Below, in pieces: positions 13,801 to 22,930 of a DNA stretch of 64,000 nucleotides. Position 1 is the first letter of the stretch; the number at the start of each line of letters is the position of its first letter. Source of the DNA: Mesostigma viride (taxonomy: Eukaryota; Streptophyta; Mesostigmatophyceae; Mesostigmatales; Mesostigmataceae); NCBI GenBank assembly GCA_009746045.1, contig RPFO01000406.1, forward strand, positions 69,501-133,500, written 5' to 3'. Below the pieces are notes generated by a model. It was not told the origin of the DNA. It was given only the letters and a program-made list of their open reading frames with translations, and made no database searches. Both the position numbers and the translations under genes were made by a program.

Positions 13801-16800
13801 CCCACGCTGGAACACCCGTTCCCTCATCCACCGTTCCCTCATCACACACCCCACGCTGGAACACCCGTTCCCTCATCCACCGTTCCCTCATCACACACCC
13901 CACGCTGGAACACCCGTTCCCTCATCCACCGTTCCCTCATCACACACCCCACGCTGGAACACCCGTTCCCTCATCCACCGTTCCCTCATCGCACACCCCA
14001 CGCTGGAACACCCGTTCCCTCATCCCCCGTTCCCTCATCACACACCCCACGCTGGAACACCCGTTCCCTCATCCCCCGTTCCCTCATCACACACCCCACG
14101 CTGGAACACCCGTTCCCTCATCCACCGTTCCCTCATCACACACCCCACGCTGGAACACCCGTTCCCTCATCACACACCCCACGCTGGAACACCCGTTCCC
14201 TCATCCACCGTTCCCTCATCACACACCCCACGCTGGAACACCCGTTCCCTCATCCACCGTTTCCTCATCACACACCCCACGCTGGAACACCCGTTCCCTC
14301 ATCCACCGTTCCCTCATGCGCACACCCCACACGCTTGATGCTTGAACACCCGTTCCCTCATGCGCGCACGCACGCTACTGCCCATGAACACGGCGCAGTC
14401 ACTGCATAGACACAACACGAATGCAAAGCCACCCTGACAAAAATAGGAGGCCTCAACAGATCCAAATCCTGCCCTATAAATTGGAATCCGAGCAGCTGAG
14501 GAGCCCTTGCCATGCGAAACCGTAGCCCCTGTTAAACGTTACCCCCCGTGGCTGCATTCTTACTACAAACTATTTTCACCCACATCCCTCACTCACCAGA
14601 TGCTCCGCTGTCCACCCAGCACTCAAGCACCAGCAGCCTGCGTGGTGGCCCCGGCAGCTGCACCCCCCCAGCGATGCGGCAGTGGGGCCGGAACCTCTCC
14701 ATGTGGTCACCCAGCAGGTTCTTTAAATCTGGCGCCCGCAGAATGCCCACATCCCCCCTGGCGTATGCCACTGCGATCACCGTATCCGACCACCAGGCGG
14801 CCGCCTCAGGGGCGTTGTGGGGCCGCAGGTGGACGTTGTCGTGGGACAGCAGCGAGCGCTGCGTGTGAGGGGTTGGGAGGAAGAGAAGGCGGTTGATGCG
14901 AGGGCGAGGGCGAGGGTGAGGGCGAGGGCGAGGGCGAGGGCGAGGGCGAGGGCGAGGGCGAGGGCGAGGGCGAGGGCGAGGGCGAGGGCGAGGGCGAGGG
15001 CGAGGGCGAGGGCGAGGGCGAGGGCGAGGGCGCGTGCGCGTGCGCGTGCGCGTGCGCGTGCGCGTGCGCGTGCGCGTGCGCGTGCGCGTGCGAGGGCGCG
15101 GGCGAGGGCGAGGGCGAGGGCGAGGGCGAGGGCGAGGGCGAGGGCGAGGGCGAGGGCGAGGGCGAGGGCGAGGGCGAGGGCGAGGGCGAGGGCGAGGGCG
15201 AGGGCGAGGGCGAGGGCGAGGGCGAGGGCGAGGGCGAGGGCGAGGGCGAGGGCGAGGGCGAGGGCGAGGGCGAGGGCGAGGGCGAGGGCGAGGGCGAGGG
15301 CGAGGGCGAGGGCGAGGGCGAGGGCGAGGGCGAGGGCGAGGGCGAGGGCGAGGGCGAGGGCGAGGGCGAGGGCGAGGGCGAGGGCGAGGGCGAGGGCGAG
15401 GGCGAGGGCGAGGGCGAGGGCGAGGGCGAGGGCGAGGGGAGGGGGAGGGGAGGGCGCGTGCGCGTGCGCGTGCGCGTGCGCGTGCGAGGGCGAGGGCGAG
15501 GGCGAGGGCGAGGGCGAGGGCGAGGGCGAGGGCGAGGGCGAGGGCGAGGGCGAGGGCGAGGGCGAGGGCGAGGGCGAGGGCGAGGGCGAGGGCGAGGGCG
15601 AGGGCGAGGGCGAGGGCGAGGGCGAGGGCGAGGGCGAGGGCGAGGGCGAGGGCGAGGGCGAGGGCGAGGGCGAGGGCGAGGGCGAGGGCGAGGGCGAGGG
15701 CGAGGGCGAGGGCGAGGGCGAGGGCGAGGGCGAGGGCGAGGGCGAGGGCGAGGGCGAGGGCGAGGGCGAGGGCGAGGGCGAGGGCGAGGGCGAGGGCGAG
15801 GGCGAGGGCGAGGGCGAGGGCGAGGGCGAGGGGAGGGGGAGGGGAGGGCGCGTGCGCGTGCGCGTGCGCGTGCGCGTGCGAGGGCGCGGGCGAGGGCGAG
15901 GGCGAGGGCGAGGGCGAGGGCGCGGGCGAGGGCGAGGGCGAGGGCGAGGGCGAGGGCGAGGGCGAGGGCGAGGGCGAGGGCGAGGGCGAGGGCGAGGGCG
16001 AGGGCGAGGGCGAGGGCGAGGGCGAGGGCGAGGGCGAGGGCGAGGGCGAGGGCGAGGGCGAGGGCGAGGGCGAGGGCGAGGGCGAGGGCGAGGGCGAGGG
16101 CGAGGGCGAGGGCGAGGGCGAGGGCGAGGGCGAGGGCGAGGGCGAGGGCGAGGGCGAGGGCGAGGGCGAGGGCGAGGGCGAGGGCGAGGGCGAGGGCGAG
16201 GGGAGGGGAGGGGAGGGCGCGTGCGCGTGCGCGTGCGCGTGCGCGTGCGAGGGCGCGGGCGAGGGCGAGGGCGAGGGCGAGGGCGAGGGCGAGGGCGAGG
16301 GCGAGGGCGAGGGCGAGGGCGAGGGCGAGGGCGAGGGCGAGGGCGAGGGCGAGGGCGAGGGCGAGGGCGAGGGCGAGGGCGAGGGCGAGGGCGAGGGCGA
16401 GGGCGAGGGCGAGGGCGAGGGTGAGGGCGAGGGCGAGGGCGAGGGCGAGGGCGAGGGCGAGGGGGAGGGGGAGGGGGAGGGCGCGTGCGCGTGCGCATGC
16501 GAGGGCGCGGGCGAGGGCGAGGGCGAGGGCGAGGGCGAGGGCGAGGGCGAGGGCGAGGGCGAGGGCGAGGGCGAGGGCGAGGGCGAGGGCGAGGGCGAGG
16601 GCGAGGGCGAGGGCGAGGGGCAGGGAGATGTGAGTTCACAAATGTGAGTTGAGCAGGGCTTAACGCAGCAGTTAGTAGGTCCATTACAAGCAGTCATGAC
16701 AAGGACATAGGACAGGGAGAAGACATGCATACAATGATCCCAGTAAGTATGATCCTAGTAAGCCACCATCACAAGAAAAGCGGCTATTGATCATCACAAG

Positions 16801-19800
16801 AAAAGCGGCTGTCTGCGATTGCCAAAGTTTCCCAAACACGCTACTCATAGACACTGCCCTTCAGCATCAGGAGCATCACATGCTGTAGTACCCACCGACG
16901 TGGAGCCGCCGTGAGAGCTCCCCGCCGGTTCCCAGGGGACCTCTGTGACGTCCCTGGCACTTGCGTCCGCCCCCACTGCCACCCCCCCCTCCTCCTCCTC
17001 TTCTTCCCATCCCTCGAACGTGCGCAGGATACCCTGGCTTTGGTCCACCACCGCCAGCTGGCACCCCGAGGGGGACAGCGCCGCGTGCCAGGTGGCGCTC
17101 ACTGGCGCCCCCAGGGAGGGATCGGCGGCGCTATTCTGCTCCCACCGTTGGAGGGAGGCCTCCAGCCGTGAGCGCAGCCCTTGCGAGAGAGGCGTGCCAG
17201 CTGGCGCGCCGAACCAGCCCAGCGGGAGTGACGGTGCGCGACAGGTGGCGACCAGCGTGAGAGCCATGTCACCACCCTGGGATGGCACCTGGCAAGGTGT
17301 GGGGCGGGAAGCGGCCGCTCCCCCCCGCGACTTGCCCATTTTGGACCCTCGAGGCGGTTTCGTCGTGCTGATGGGGCCAGCGTTTTCGGACACCCGCCAC
17401 ACGTGGATGGATAAGGGGGAGCTGCAGGCGCCAGTAGAATTTGGGGTGGCCTCCGCGTCCTCGCGGCCGTGCACTGGTGAAGCAAGGCCCACGCCTGCAA
17501 GAGTACGTGCAAACAAAAAGGAAATGGAGTAAGAGGTCAAGGCAGGTGTTTCAGTGGGGGCAGCGGGCAGGGACACCTGGGGGCGTACTTTTAGGCTGAA
17601 AAGGGCGGTGCGTGGTACCAGGCGGTCGCGTGCCACATTTCATGTATTGTAAGGACACAGATTACACTGCAATGCGCATTATTAGGACACAGATATTGGT
17701 ATTGTATATTGGTATTGTAAGGACACAGATTTACGCTGCATTCCGCATTAGGTATTCCCACATGGCTGACTGCAACCGACGATTACACCACCCTATTGCA
17801 AGGTCAGGTTGTATGCGGGCATCGTGGGGCCTGTTAAAATGTCGCCGCTTGGCAGCGCTCACGGGGAGTAAGCTAATGGTGTGTTTAAGCCTGTAAATTT
17901 TTGGCAGCGCTCACGGGGAGTGTGAGCGCCAAGCTACCAAGCTACACCATTTCTAAGGAACAGGTGGTCCGGGCGACCACAAATGAGGCGCACTGCATTG
18001 GTGCGCTGGCTCCAGCACATGATGCCCTTGAACATCCCACCATCACACCCCAACAACCATATCTACATTGCAACTCCAACTCCCATACCTGCATCCTAGT
18101 TCACGAGGACAAACGACCACGCATCACAGCCCAACAACCATATCTACATTGCAACTCCAACTCCCATACCTGCATCCTAGTTCACGAGGACAAACGACCA
18201 CGCTTCAGACACCTAGCCACCGGGGTTGAACAATAAAAACTACAAAGACACTACGAAAAGATTACTACAATAGTCAAGCGGAACACCGTCGATTGAGAAA
18301 CCAACTATACATATCACCAACACAGAGAGATGGGCCTGGGGAGATATCTTTACCAGGGGTGGATAATTTATTAGGGGTTCTGCTGCTTCTGGCTTAGCAT
18401 CAACAGCCACCTATCAATCAAACACACAAAATGAGACATCCTTCACAAAAGGGTGGACTTGGAAGAAGAACGCCCGCTAGCCCACGCACCGCTCATCATG
18501 GCTGCCTCACGCTCCGCCCCCTGCTGCCCATCTGGCCTGGCCGCCCCGACCCCGCCCACGCTGGAGGGCGCACCCCCCGCATCGGCCACAATGAAAAGGA
18601 GAGACCGCGAGGGGTCCGCCGCGAGGCACCGCAGGGGTCCCCCAGGGGCGCCAGGGGTGGAACCTTTTGGTGGCCGCCACACGCCCGGCATGATGGACTG
18701 CGATGATGATGATGATGATGATGATGCATCGGTATTTGTGCTGGCATCGGCCCCACCCCTCGTGCCTGACACGCCAAGACCTCCTGCCTTTCCCACGGTG
18801 AGGTAGCGGAGCGATCCGTCCTGGTTGAGGGTGAACAACCGGTGCTGCTGAGGACGCCCAGATTGCCGCCTGGAAGGTGATGTGGCAGTGATGAAGGCGA
18901 TGGATGGAGGTGATGTGGCGGGGATGAAGGCGATGGATGGAGGTGATGTGAAGGAGGTGGTTGGAAGGCAGAGCATGGGTGAGCATGGGTGAAAGGTAGT
19001 GTGGCTACTGAATCCTCTTTGGGGTCGAGAGGGTTAGACATGCTCAAGACATACCAGGCTCCAAAGCGAAAGGAGACAGGTGGAGGAGGGAAGCCAGCAG
19101 GGGAGCGAAGCATGTCAGTGCCAAGGCAAGCGGTGGGAGTCCAATGCTGGCATCTCGATATATATCATCGGCATCTTGATATCAAGGCAGCTTATCCTTG
19201 CGTGGAACGGAGAACACGTCCAACGCAGACTCTAGCTCACCCAACCCTCCTCTCCGCAGCGGCTACTTGCCGTCACGAGAATCTATACACACTAACCATA
19301 TACCTACTGTAGAGTGTATGGATGTACTACAGGTTTACCACACATCCTAGAAAAACCATGGAAACAAGACATGCGCCACCTACCCACTGTCGGACCCAGC
19401 GGCCAGGGACCCTGTTGGCAGGAACGCCAGCCCAATGATGGGACACGTGCCGCGGCCGCCGCCACCGAGGAGCAGGGGGAGACCCCACCTCGGTGGTGGC
19501 GGCATGGTCGCGACGAGCGCGCCCGCACTACTGGCATCGGCCACCACCACCGCCCCCGTAGACAGCGCAAGCGCCAGCAGTTTGCCGTCGGGGCTCCACG
19601 TGGCGAGGGTGAAACTGGTACCTGGGTCGGCTGGGGGCGGTGTGGGGGGGCCCGCGGCGAGAAGGACAACGAGATATGCAGCGTGTGCGCATTCATTCCG
19701 TAAACACACATCATGTATGCATGTATGTTCATGCCAAGAATGATGAATTAGTAGATGAGAGGCTAGTCTCGGAAGGGAGAGCCGCTACGCAAGCAGAGCG

Positions 19801-22783
19801 CGAGACACGAAGAACCAACCAGCGAGCGTGAGAAGCACATAAAAGAAGACGGAGCACATATGTGGCGAGTCCACCCCACCGATGAGAGGTTGCAAAGCAA
19901 ATACATCATAGATGGGCGGGTGCAAACGTACGAGAGTTTGCCTAAACCCTAAACCCTACATCGCTACGCGCATGCTCTGATTCCGAACACCGGAACGCCC
20001 CCAACTTCACCGCCGCTGGCACGCAAGGCCAGAAGCAGTAGAGGCCGTCACCAAAACATGAGCGACTATGTGGTGATGATAATATAACATTACTTACGAA
20101 ACAATTGCGGATCATTGCCTGCCTAGCTTGCTTAAGGCATGGTCCGCCGACACACAAGCTGACATCACCCTAAATTGAGTATCACTGGCATGCGTCACAC
20201 GTGCCGGCCTGAACAGTGCTGAAAACGCCACTACAAACAACGTGGCCACGCACCCCCAGGCCGGCTAGTGTGTTAACCGTACAGGTAGTTGTACAAGGTA
20301 TCCAAGACTGACAAACATAAAACTCGCCCATCGACCCCTTGGGCCGGTCCGAATCCACTATACAATAATTAATCACGACTCACTAAAGAACCCAAATCAG
20401 TCAAAGATTCGTTAAGCAACAATCCGACCCTACAGGTCCCCACCTAACCTCAGCTGGTGCAACCATACACGAATCTTTGCAAGCAAGTCGTAAAAAACCT
20501 ACAATTAATTTTCTCGGACCACTAATTAATAGCCACCGACCCTTATAAACAACCGGGTCACCCAAGGAAAACTCAGGCGAACATGAAACCCGTTGTACAG
20601 ATCGAATTAGTCAGCCCATGTCGCAGACAGCCTTCCACATGTAGGCCAAGGCCTAGCGGCCCTATCTTTCCCGCATGCGTAAATAAAACTATATTCAGAG
20701 AATACCGATATACTAAAATAATACTACAATAACATTACTATCACCACAGTATTATTCTTGAAATGGCATTACAATATTACCACACCCATGCTTACAACTT
20801 CCGCCCCCATTGTAACTTCCGCCCCCTTTGCAGACCCGGGCACAAAACATATACTACTATAAGACACTGTAAGCACCCCAGCGTCCCACTGCATATACTA
20901 CTATAAGACACTGTGATCACGCAGCGCCACCCACCACCCATCACACACGACGGTTGCAGCCCAGTATGCATCGTTCCCCACTCTCCACACACCCGTAGCC
21001 AAGGCACTGGGAACACGCAGCGCGCCACCGCACACACGACTGTTGCAAGACATCGTGAACACGCAGCGTGCCGCTGACTTGAGCCCCATTCCGAGATACG
21101 AATCTCCATGGCGGCGAATCTCCATGTCTGACACGACCATGCAAACCGCATTCGCAGGTTTGGAAACCACCCCACAAATAACAAATACATGCCACCGCAA
21201 CACATACCGTAGTGGGACCATAGGGGCGTTGAGAACTCATCCGCGGCGGAGAGAATCAGCGCCGCGTTGGGCAGCAGCACGCACGCCAGCTGGCCGACCC
21301 CCCCCGCGTCAGGAGCCGACAGCACCAGTTGCGCCCCTGGGCCGTCATCCCTGGCGCTGGCCTCCGCACCCGCATCCAGCCCCGCAGCCTTCCGGAGCAG
21401 CGCAGTGCCAGCACCTGGTACACGGTGACGGCGGCCAGGGATCCGAAGTTGAGGGCGACCAGGCGTCCAAAAGGGAAGCAGAGAGCACAGTATATTGTCA
21501 TCGTCCGGCATGTACACCCATATGGTCCAACGAGGTATCGCGAGGGCCAGGCATAACCCAGCAAGGGTTGGCCATGGCCAGGCAAGGGTCATGTGTGGTG
21601 GCGAATCATCCCGTATGGTATGCCAAGCTTCAAGAATGGTCCAACATGGTCATGAATGGCCAGGCATGGTCAGGCGATGGCGGTGGTCCAACACACTGGC
21701 GCCGAACACACTGGCGCCGAACAAGACACACCAACAAGAAGGGACAAAAACGGGATGGGGCGGGTGTTCCTTATCCTGTGAACGGGTAGTGGTCTCTGCA
21801 CAGTGAACAGGCAGCGGGGGGATGTGGTCACCGGGAAGTCCCACGGTGCTGTCATGCTGGATCATCCGAGGGATGGGCCCCCAAAGGATCCGAGGGCGCG
21901 AGAATGCTTGGAACCAAAAACATGTCATCGAGGCAAGCAGCAAGTACTAAACTAAATGCTGCCAGAAGCATATCACGATCATACGTTGGAATAATTGGTA
22001 GCTACCACTGCATACAATTGCAGTACCAGCTGCGTAGACATATCAGACGTATTACCTCCATGTATAGTACTCTCTAGTACAGTCATTACCGCGTTAAGTT
22101 GCGTTTCTTAAGGTTGCGTTACCGCGTTAAATTGCGACGCCGGTAAGTTTGGCGCCGTATAACTCACCGCCCACCTTTCGCAAAATATCTGGCCTGAAAA
22201 ATGGACTCGAGGCGATGTTGATGCTGCAGCTGGATCGGGCTTGACGAGAGCTGTCGATTGCCGTATAGAAGTCCGTCAGAGGAGGAGGGGGTGGGCTGCT
22301 AGCCTAATTCTACCGTTAAAGTTACGTACCCGCCTTAAGTTGCGTTACCGCGTTAAGTTGCGACGCCAAGTTTTAGTCGGCGATCGCAACTTAACACGGT
22401 AATGACTCTACTATAATATACGTATTAACTCCATAAATACGTACTGCCTCCATACCCAGTCGTCCCAGTGACTACCTGACCCGCCGTGAAGACAAGCGCC
22501 AGTGGGCACATAAAGAGTGCACCGGTGGACAGGCAGTCATGCATGCCACGTGCACCACCCATCTCTAGCTTGCATCGGCAGCGCATCCACCCATCTCTCG
22601 TGCCAACAGTCACCCACCCATCTCTAGGGTCGGCAGCGCACCATCGATCTCTAGTGTTGACAGTGCCACCCATGACACGTGGAGCAGTGGACGGGGTACC
22701 ACTACATGTGCGCACAGTGCACGCCGCTCACCTTTGAGGGAACTCCAAACGGCCGCCTGCAGGACGTCAAGAGAGCCCCCTCG
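697..22783 (-). CDS. NBAS: NBAS/SEC39 (MIP2) ER tethering protein, multi-exon gene, 3' part beyond the left edge
   Basis: This is a large spliced gene on the minus strand. I place exons at 22783-22732 (tentative), 21414-21208, 19630-19384, 18869-18490, 17494-16896, 14858-14597, 10629-10312, 9551-9398, 5687-5486, 4551-4073, 3412-2756 and 1840-697. All have GT donors and AG acceptors, and the codon phases fit at every junction, giving about 1567 residues in one frame. From memory the translation follows human NBAS in order: an N-terminal WD40-type region ([61 protein letters not shown]), then the helical Sec39 region ([30 protein letters not shown]). The family forms the NRZ/Dsl1 tether with RINT1/Tip20 and ZW10/Dsl1 for Golgi-to-ER vesicles; animal NBAS also acts in nonsense-mediated decay. 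Human NBAS is about 2370 residues, so the last third should lie off the left edge. The first exon and start codon were not found. Charged and poly-Ser low-complexity inserts are present. Confidence 0.88.
1841..2755. other. NBAS intron, nothing else recognised
   Basis: This is intron sequence between two phase-matched exons. It is purine-rich near 1900-2190. No coding region or named repeat was recognised. Confidence 0.6.
2756..3412 (-). CDS. NBAS: NBAS exon (Sec39 region)
   Basis: Acceptor CCATCAG|GTACCGG and donor TTCAG|GTGCGC bound the exon. It starts with [18 protein letters not shown] and ends [18 protein letters not shown] plus LHAATF. It parallels human NBAS EYSVLLPEACFNGDSLM to MERNIPGLLVLCDNLVTL. 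The middle is a Thr/Ser/Pro-rich low-complexity insert. Confidence 0.85.
3413..3950. other. NBAS intron
   Basis: This intron contains a C/A-rich stretch from about 3760 to 3970. No other feature was recognised. Confidence 0.55.
3977..4072 (-). repeat. intronic duplication of an NBAS exon end and 5' splice site
   Basis: The exon end plus donor CCATACAA|GTGAGTGGGG at 4073/4072 is repeated 87 bases downstream, at 3986/3985, as ACCATACAA|GTGAGTGGGG. The flanking exon-like bases (GGAATTCCTGTCTCCGTG-type sequence) are only partly conserved. Confidence 0.65.
4073..4551 (-). CDS. NBAS: NBAS exon (acidic linker plus Sec39 helices)
   Basis: Acceptor GCTAG|GCTGCC is in phase 0 and donor ACAA|GTGAGT is in phase 2. 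The N-terminal half is a long Asp/Glu run. The C-terminal half, [20 protein letters not shown] to [13 protein letters not shown], matches the NBAS segment around YDAEFFKKFRNQ to SNFPETTSPHEY. Confidence 0.87.
4552..5485. other. NBAS intron
   Basis: No gene was recognised in this intron. A second donor copy lies just inside it at 5443-5456. Confidence 0.55.
5443..5490 (-). repeat. tandem copy of the NBAS 5' splice site, 34 bases apart
   Basis: ATGAGG|GTGAGCGGG occurs at the exon end (5486/5485) and again 34 bases downstream (5452/5451), with similar flanks. The distal donor would add 34 bases and shift the frame. Confidence 0.6.
5486..5687 (-). CDS. NBAS: NBAS exon (start of Sec39 helical region)
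   Basis: Acceptor CCTCAG|GTGGCTGG and donor AGG|GTGAGC bound the exon. It encodes [20 protein letters not shown] and [20 protein letters not shown]. These match human NBAS WRKSAVNVASIQNYLSKI and KKRSWVLHECLERVPENVDA almost column by column, which makes it one of the strongest family anchors. Confidence 0.9.
6527..9271. repeat. 27-bp satellite array, about 100 copies, inside an NBAS intron
   Basis: The unit is CTGCTATCACCTG followed by (T/C)CATCTTCTGTCAC, 27 bases, tandem for 2.74 kb with scattered point variants (TAAC, TGAC, CACC). Because 27 is divisible by three, the plus strand reads as a false 555-residue ORF of CYHLSSSVT repeats; this is not a gene. On the NBAS sense strand each unit contains CAGGTGA twice and has stops in all three frames. 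Confidence 0.97.
9398..9551 (-). CDS. NBAS: NBAS exon
   Basis: Acceptor ACACCAG|CTGCCC and donor GCCAG|GTGGGG bound the exon. It encodes [20 protein letters not shown] and [13 protein letters not shown]. This matches the NBAS stretch NYRLVSLRSTTPEELYQRKI to HTYGLDTDLVYQRQW. Phases join correctly to both neighbours. Confidence 0.9.
9552..10311. other. NBAS intron with a 75-bp tandem duplication
   Basis: The sequence between the phase-matched exons holds a GT run at 9553-9570 and the direct repeat described separately. No gene was recognised. Confidence 0.55.
9811..9970. repeat. 75-bp direct repeat, two full copies and a partial third
   Basis: GGCTTTGCAAGGC starts at 9811 and 9886, and a partial third copy (GGCTTTGCCAGGC) starts at 9961. 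Each carries CTTTTTAGGACTGTAGTGAC and GGGTCTAGTACAGTATACTA. Copies differ at only a few positions, so the duplication is recent. Confidence 0.9.
10312..10629 (-). CDS. NBAS: NBAS exon (charged linker between WD40 and Sec39 parts)
   Basis: Acceptor CTGCCAG|ATGGCG and donor GATG|GTACGA bound the exon. It encodes a Lys-rich stretch ([14 protein letters not shown]), a long Glu run, then [15 protein letters not shown]. Human NBAS has an acidic, then basic (PPRKRPRTI) linker at the same place. The end position is less certain than for other exons, though the phase fits. Confidence 0.7.
11042..14335. repeat. 49-bp satellite array, about 67 copies, inside an NBAS intron
   Basis: The unit is CACACCCCACGCTGGAACAC followed by CCGTTCCCTCATCCACCG and TTCCCTCATCA. 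Variants at the junction (ATGCGCA, ATCGCA, ATCCCCG) recur. Because 49 is not a multiple of three, all frames read through and produce spurious ORFs of up to 1119 residues. Each unit holds a 5-bp hairpin, GGAAC-ACCC-GTTCC, and an internal CCGTTCCCTCATC duplication. Confidence 0.97.
14597..14858 (-). CDS. NBAS: NBAS exon (end of WD40-type region)
   Basis: Acceptor CACACGCAG|CGCTCG and strong donor CTG|GTGAGT bound the exon. It encodes [20 protein letters not shown] and [15 protein letters not shown]. This is a clear match to NBAS DVNWWADSAVTLARCSGALT and VKTLKNLLGKSCEWFEPSP. The exon sits between the 49-bp and hexamer arrays. Confidence 0.9.
14896..16620. repeat. (GGGCGA)n hexanucleotide array with GCGTGC blocks, inside an NBAS intron
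   Basis: About 1.7 kb of GGGCGA repeats is broken by blocks of GCGTGC repeats at about 15031, 15457, 15849, 16217 and 16481. Four of the blocks (all but the first) are preceded by GGGGAGGGGGAGGGG-type sequence. The spacing of 260-425 bases suggests a higher-order unit. ORFs of Arg-Ala, Gly-Glu or Pro-Ser dipeptides here are artefacts. The plus strand can form G-quadruplexes, and GCGTGC runs favour Z-DNA. Confidence 0.97.
16896..17494 (-). CDS. NBAS: NBAS exon (WD40-type region)
   Basis: Acceptor ACTCTTGCAG|GCGTGG and donor ACGTCG|GTGGGT bound the exon. It includes [15 protein letters not shown] and [20 protein letters not shown], matching NBAS LSAWRVLSGSP and FKMSLSPDGMLLAAIHFSGK. It enters in phase 1, leaves in phase 0 and joins both neighbours. 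Confidence 0.85.
17495..18489. other. NBAS intron with an 81-bp tandem duplication
   Basis: This is intron sequence. It holds imperfect AGGACACAGAT repeats at 17649-17752 and the 81-bp duplication at 18051-18207. No gene was recognised. Confidence 0.55.
18051..18207. repeat. 81-bp direct duplication
   Basis: CAACAACCATATCTACATTG starts at 18051 and again at 18132. The copies are nearly identical through ACGAGGACAAACGACCACGC, consistent with a recent tandem duplication. Confidence 0.92.
18490..18869 (-). CDS. NBAS: NBAS exon (WD40-type region, poly-Ser insert)
   Basis: Acceptor ACCTTCCAG|GCGGCA and donor GAGCG|GTGCGT bound the exon. It encodes [17 protein letters not shown] and [20 protein letters not shown], matching NBAS ELLVINYRGELRSYLVS and INTAIYHPGHRLLLVGGCE. 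A TCA repeat encodes eight serines. Phases fit both sides. Confidence 0.86.
19384..19630 (-). CDS. NBAS: NBAS exon (WD40-type region)
   Basis: Acceptor CCCCCAG|CCGACC and donor AGTGG|GTAGGT bound the exon. It encodes [34 protein letters not shown] and [13 protein letters not shown]. These match NBAS WRRVAWSYDCTLLAYAESTG, TVRVFDLMGSELFV and YAIAGLIFLEY. Confidence 0.88.
19941..19960. repeat. short CCCTAAA (plant-type telomere/telo-box) repeat
   Basis: CCTAAACCCTAAACCCTACA carries two and a half CCCTAAA units. It lies inside an NBAS intron. It is either an interstitial telomere-like remnant or a telo-box; at this length it could be chance. Confidence 0.5.
19961..21207. other. NBAS intron, AT-richer, no gene recognised
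   Basis: This part of the intron between 21208 and 19630 is AT-rich at 20500-20800. It has a duplicated ATATACTACTATAAGACACTG motif near 20850 and 20890. Confidence 0.5.
21208..21414 (-). CDS. NBAS: NBAS exon (N-terminal WD40-type region)
   Basis: Donor CTACG|GTATGT is strong. The exon encodes [20 protein letters not shown] then [11 protein letters not shown], matching NBAS KLLAAVQDQCVEIRSAKDDF. The acceptor after GTGTACCAG at 21415 gives a phase that fits the candidate upstream exon. An alternative start further upstream (to about 21490) remains possible because another frame stays open there. Confidence 0.72.
22081..22407. mobile_element. 327-bp element with terminal inverted repeats (MITE-like)
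   Basis: The ends AGTCATTACCGCGTTAAGTT (22081) and AACTTAACACGGTAATGACT (22388-22407) are inverted repeats of about 23 bases with one mismatch. Internal copies of GCGTTACCGCGTTAA recur near both ends. There is no coding capacity. A clear target duplication was not found (flanks GTAC and CTAC), so the superfamily is open. Confidence 0.7.
22732..22783 (-). CDS. NBAS: candidate upstream NBAS exon
   Basis: An acceptor CCACTGCAG|CGAGG and donor CAAAG|GTGAGC bound 52 bases with an open frame ([16 protein letters not shown]). It ends in phase 1, as the next exon requires. Similarity to the NBAS N-terminus is weak, so the call rests on splice signals and phase. Confidence 0.35.
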
Positions 22784-22830
22784 CTGCAGTGGTCACAGGC
22801 AAGAGTGGGGCAACGGGCCAGGGTGGTCAG

Positions 22831-22930
22831 GCCGCTTGTGCGCTAGTCAGCTCGCTTGTGTGCTAGTCAGCTCACTTGTGCGCTAATCAGCCCGCTTGTG
22901 TGCTAGTCAGCTGGCTTGTGTGCTATTCAG
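22831..22930. repeat. 20-bp minisatellite, five copies
   Basis: Five 20-base units of the form CTCGCTTGTGTGCTAGTCAG follow each other exactly, with one to three changes per unit. Confidence 0.92.

Noticed and set aside
10979-14409. Overlapping ORFs of up to 1119 residues on the plus strand
   Set aside because: The 49-bp satellite reads open in all frames, so the same peptide blocks appear in each. No independent coding evidence exists.
14589-16730. Long Pro-Ser, Pro-Arg, Ala-Leu, Gly-Glu and Arg-Ala ORFs
   Set aside because: These are translations of the GGGCGA hexamer array in every frame and on both strands. Only the conserved exon at 14597-14858 is real.
19941-19960. True chromosome end or telomere fusion
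   Set aside because: Only two and a half CCCTAAA units are present, embedded in an intron of a gene that continues on both sides.
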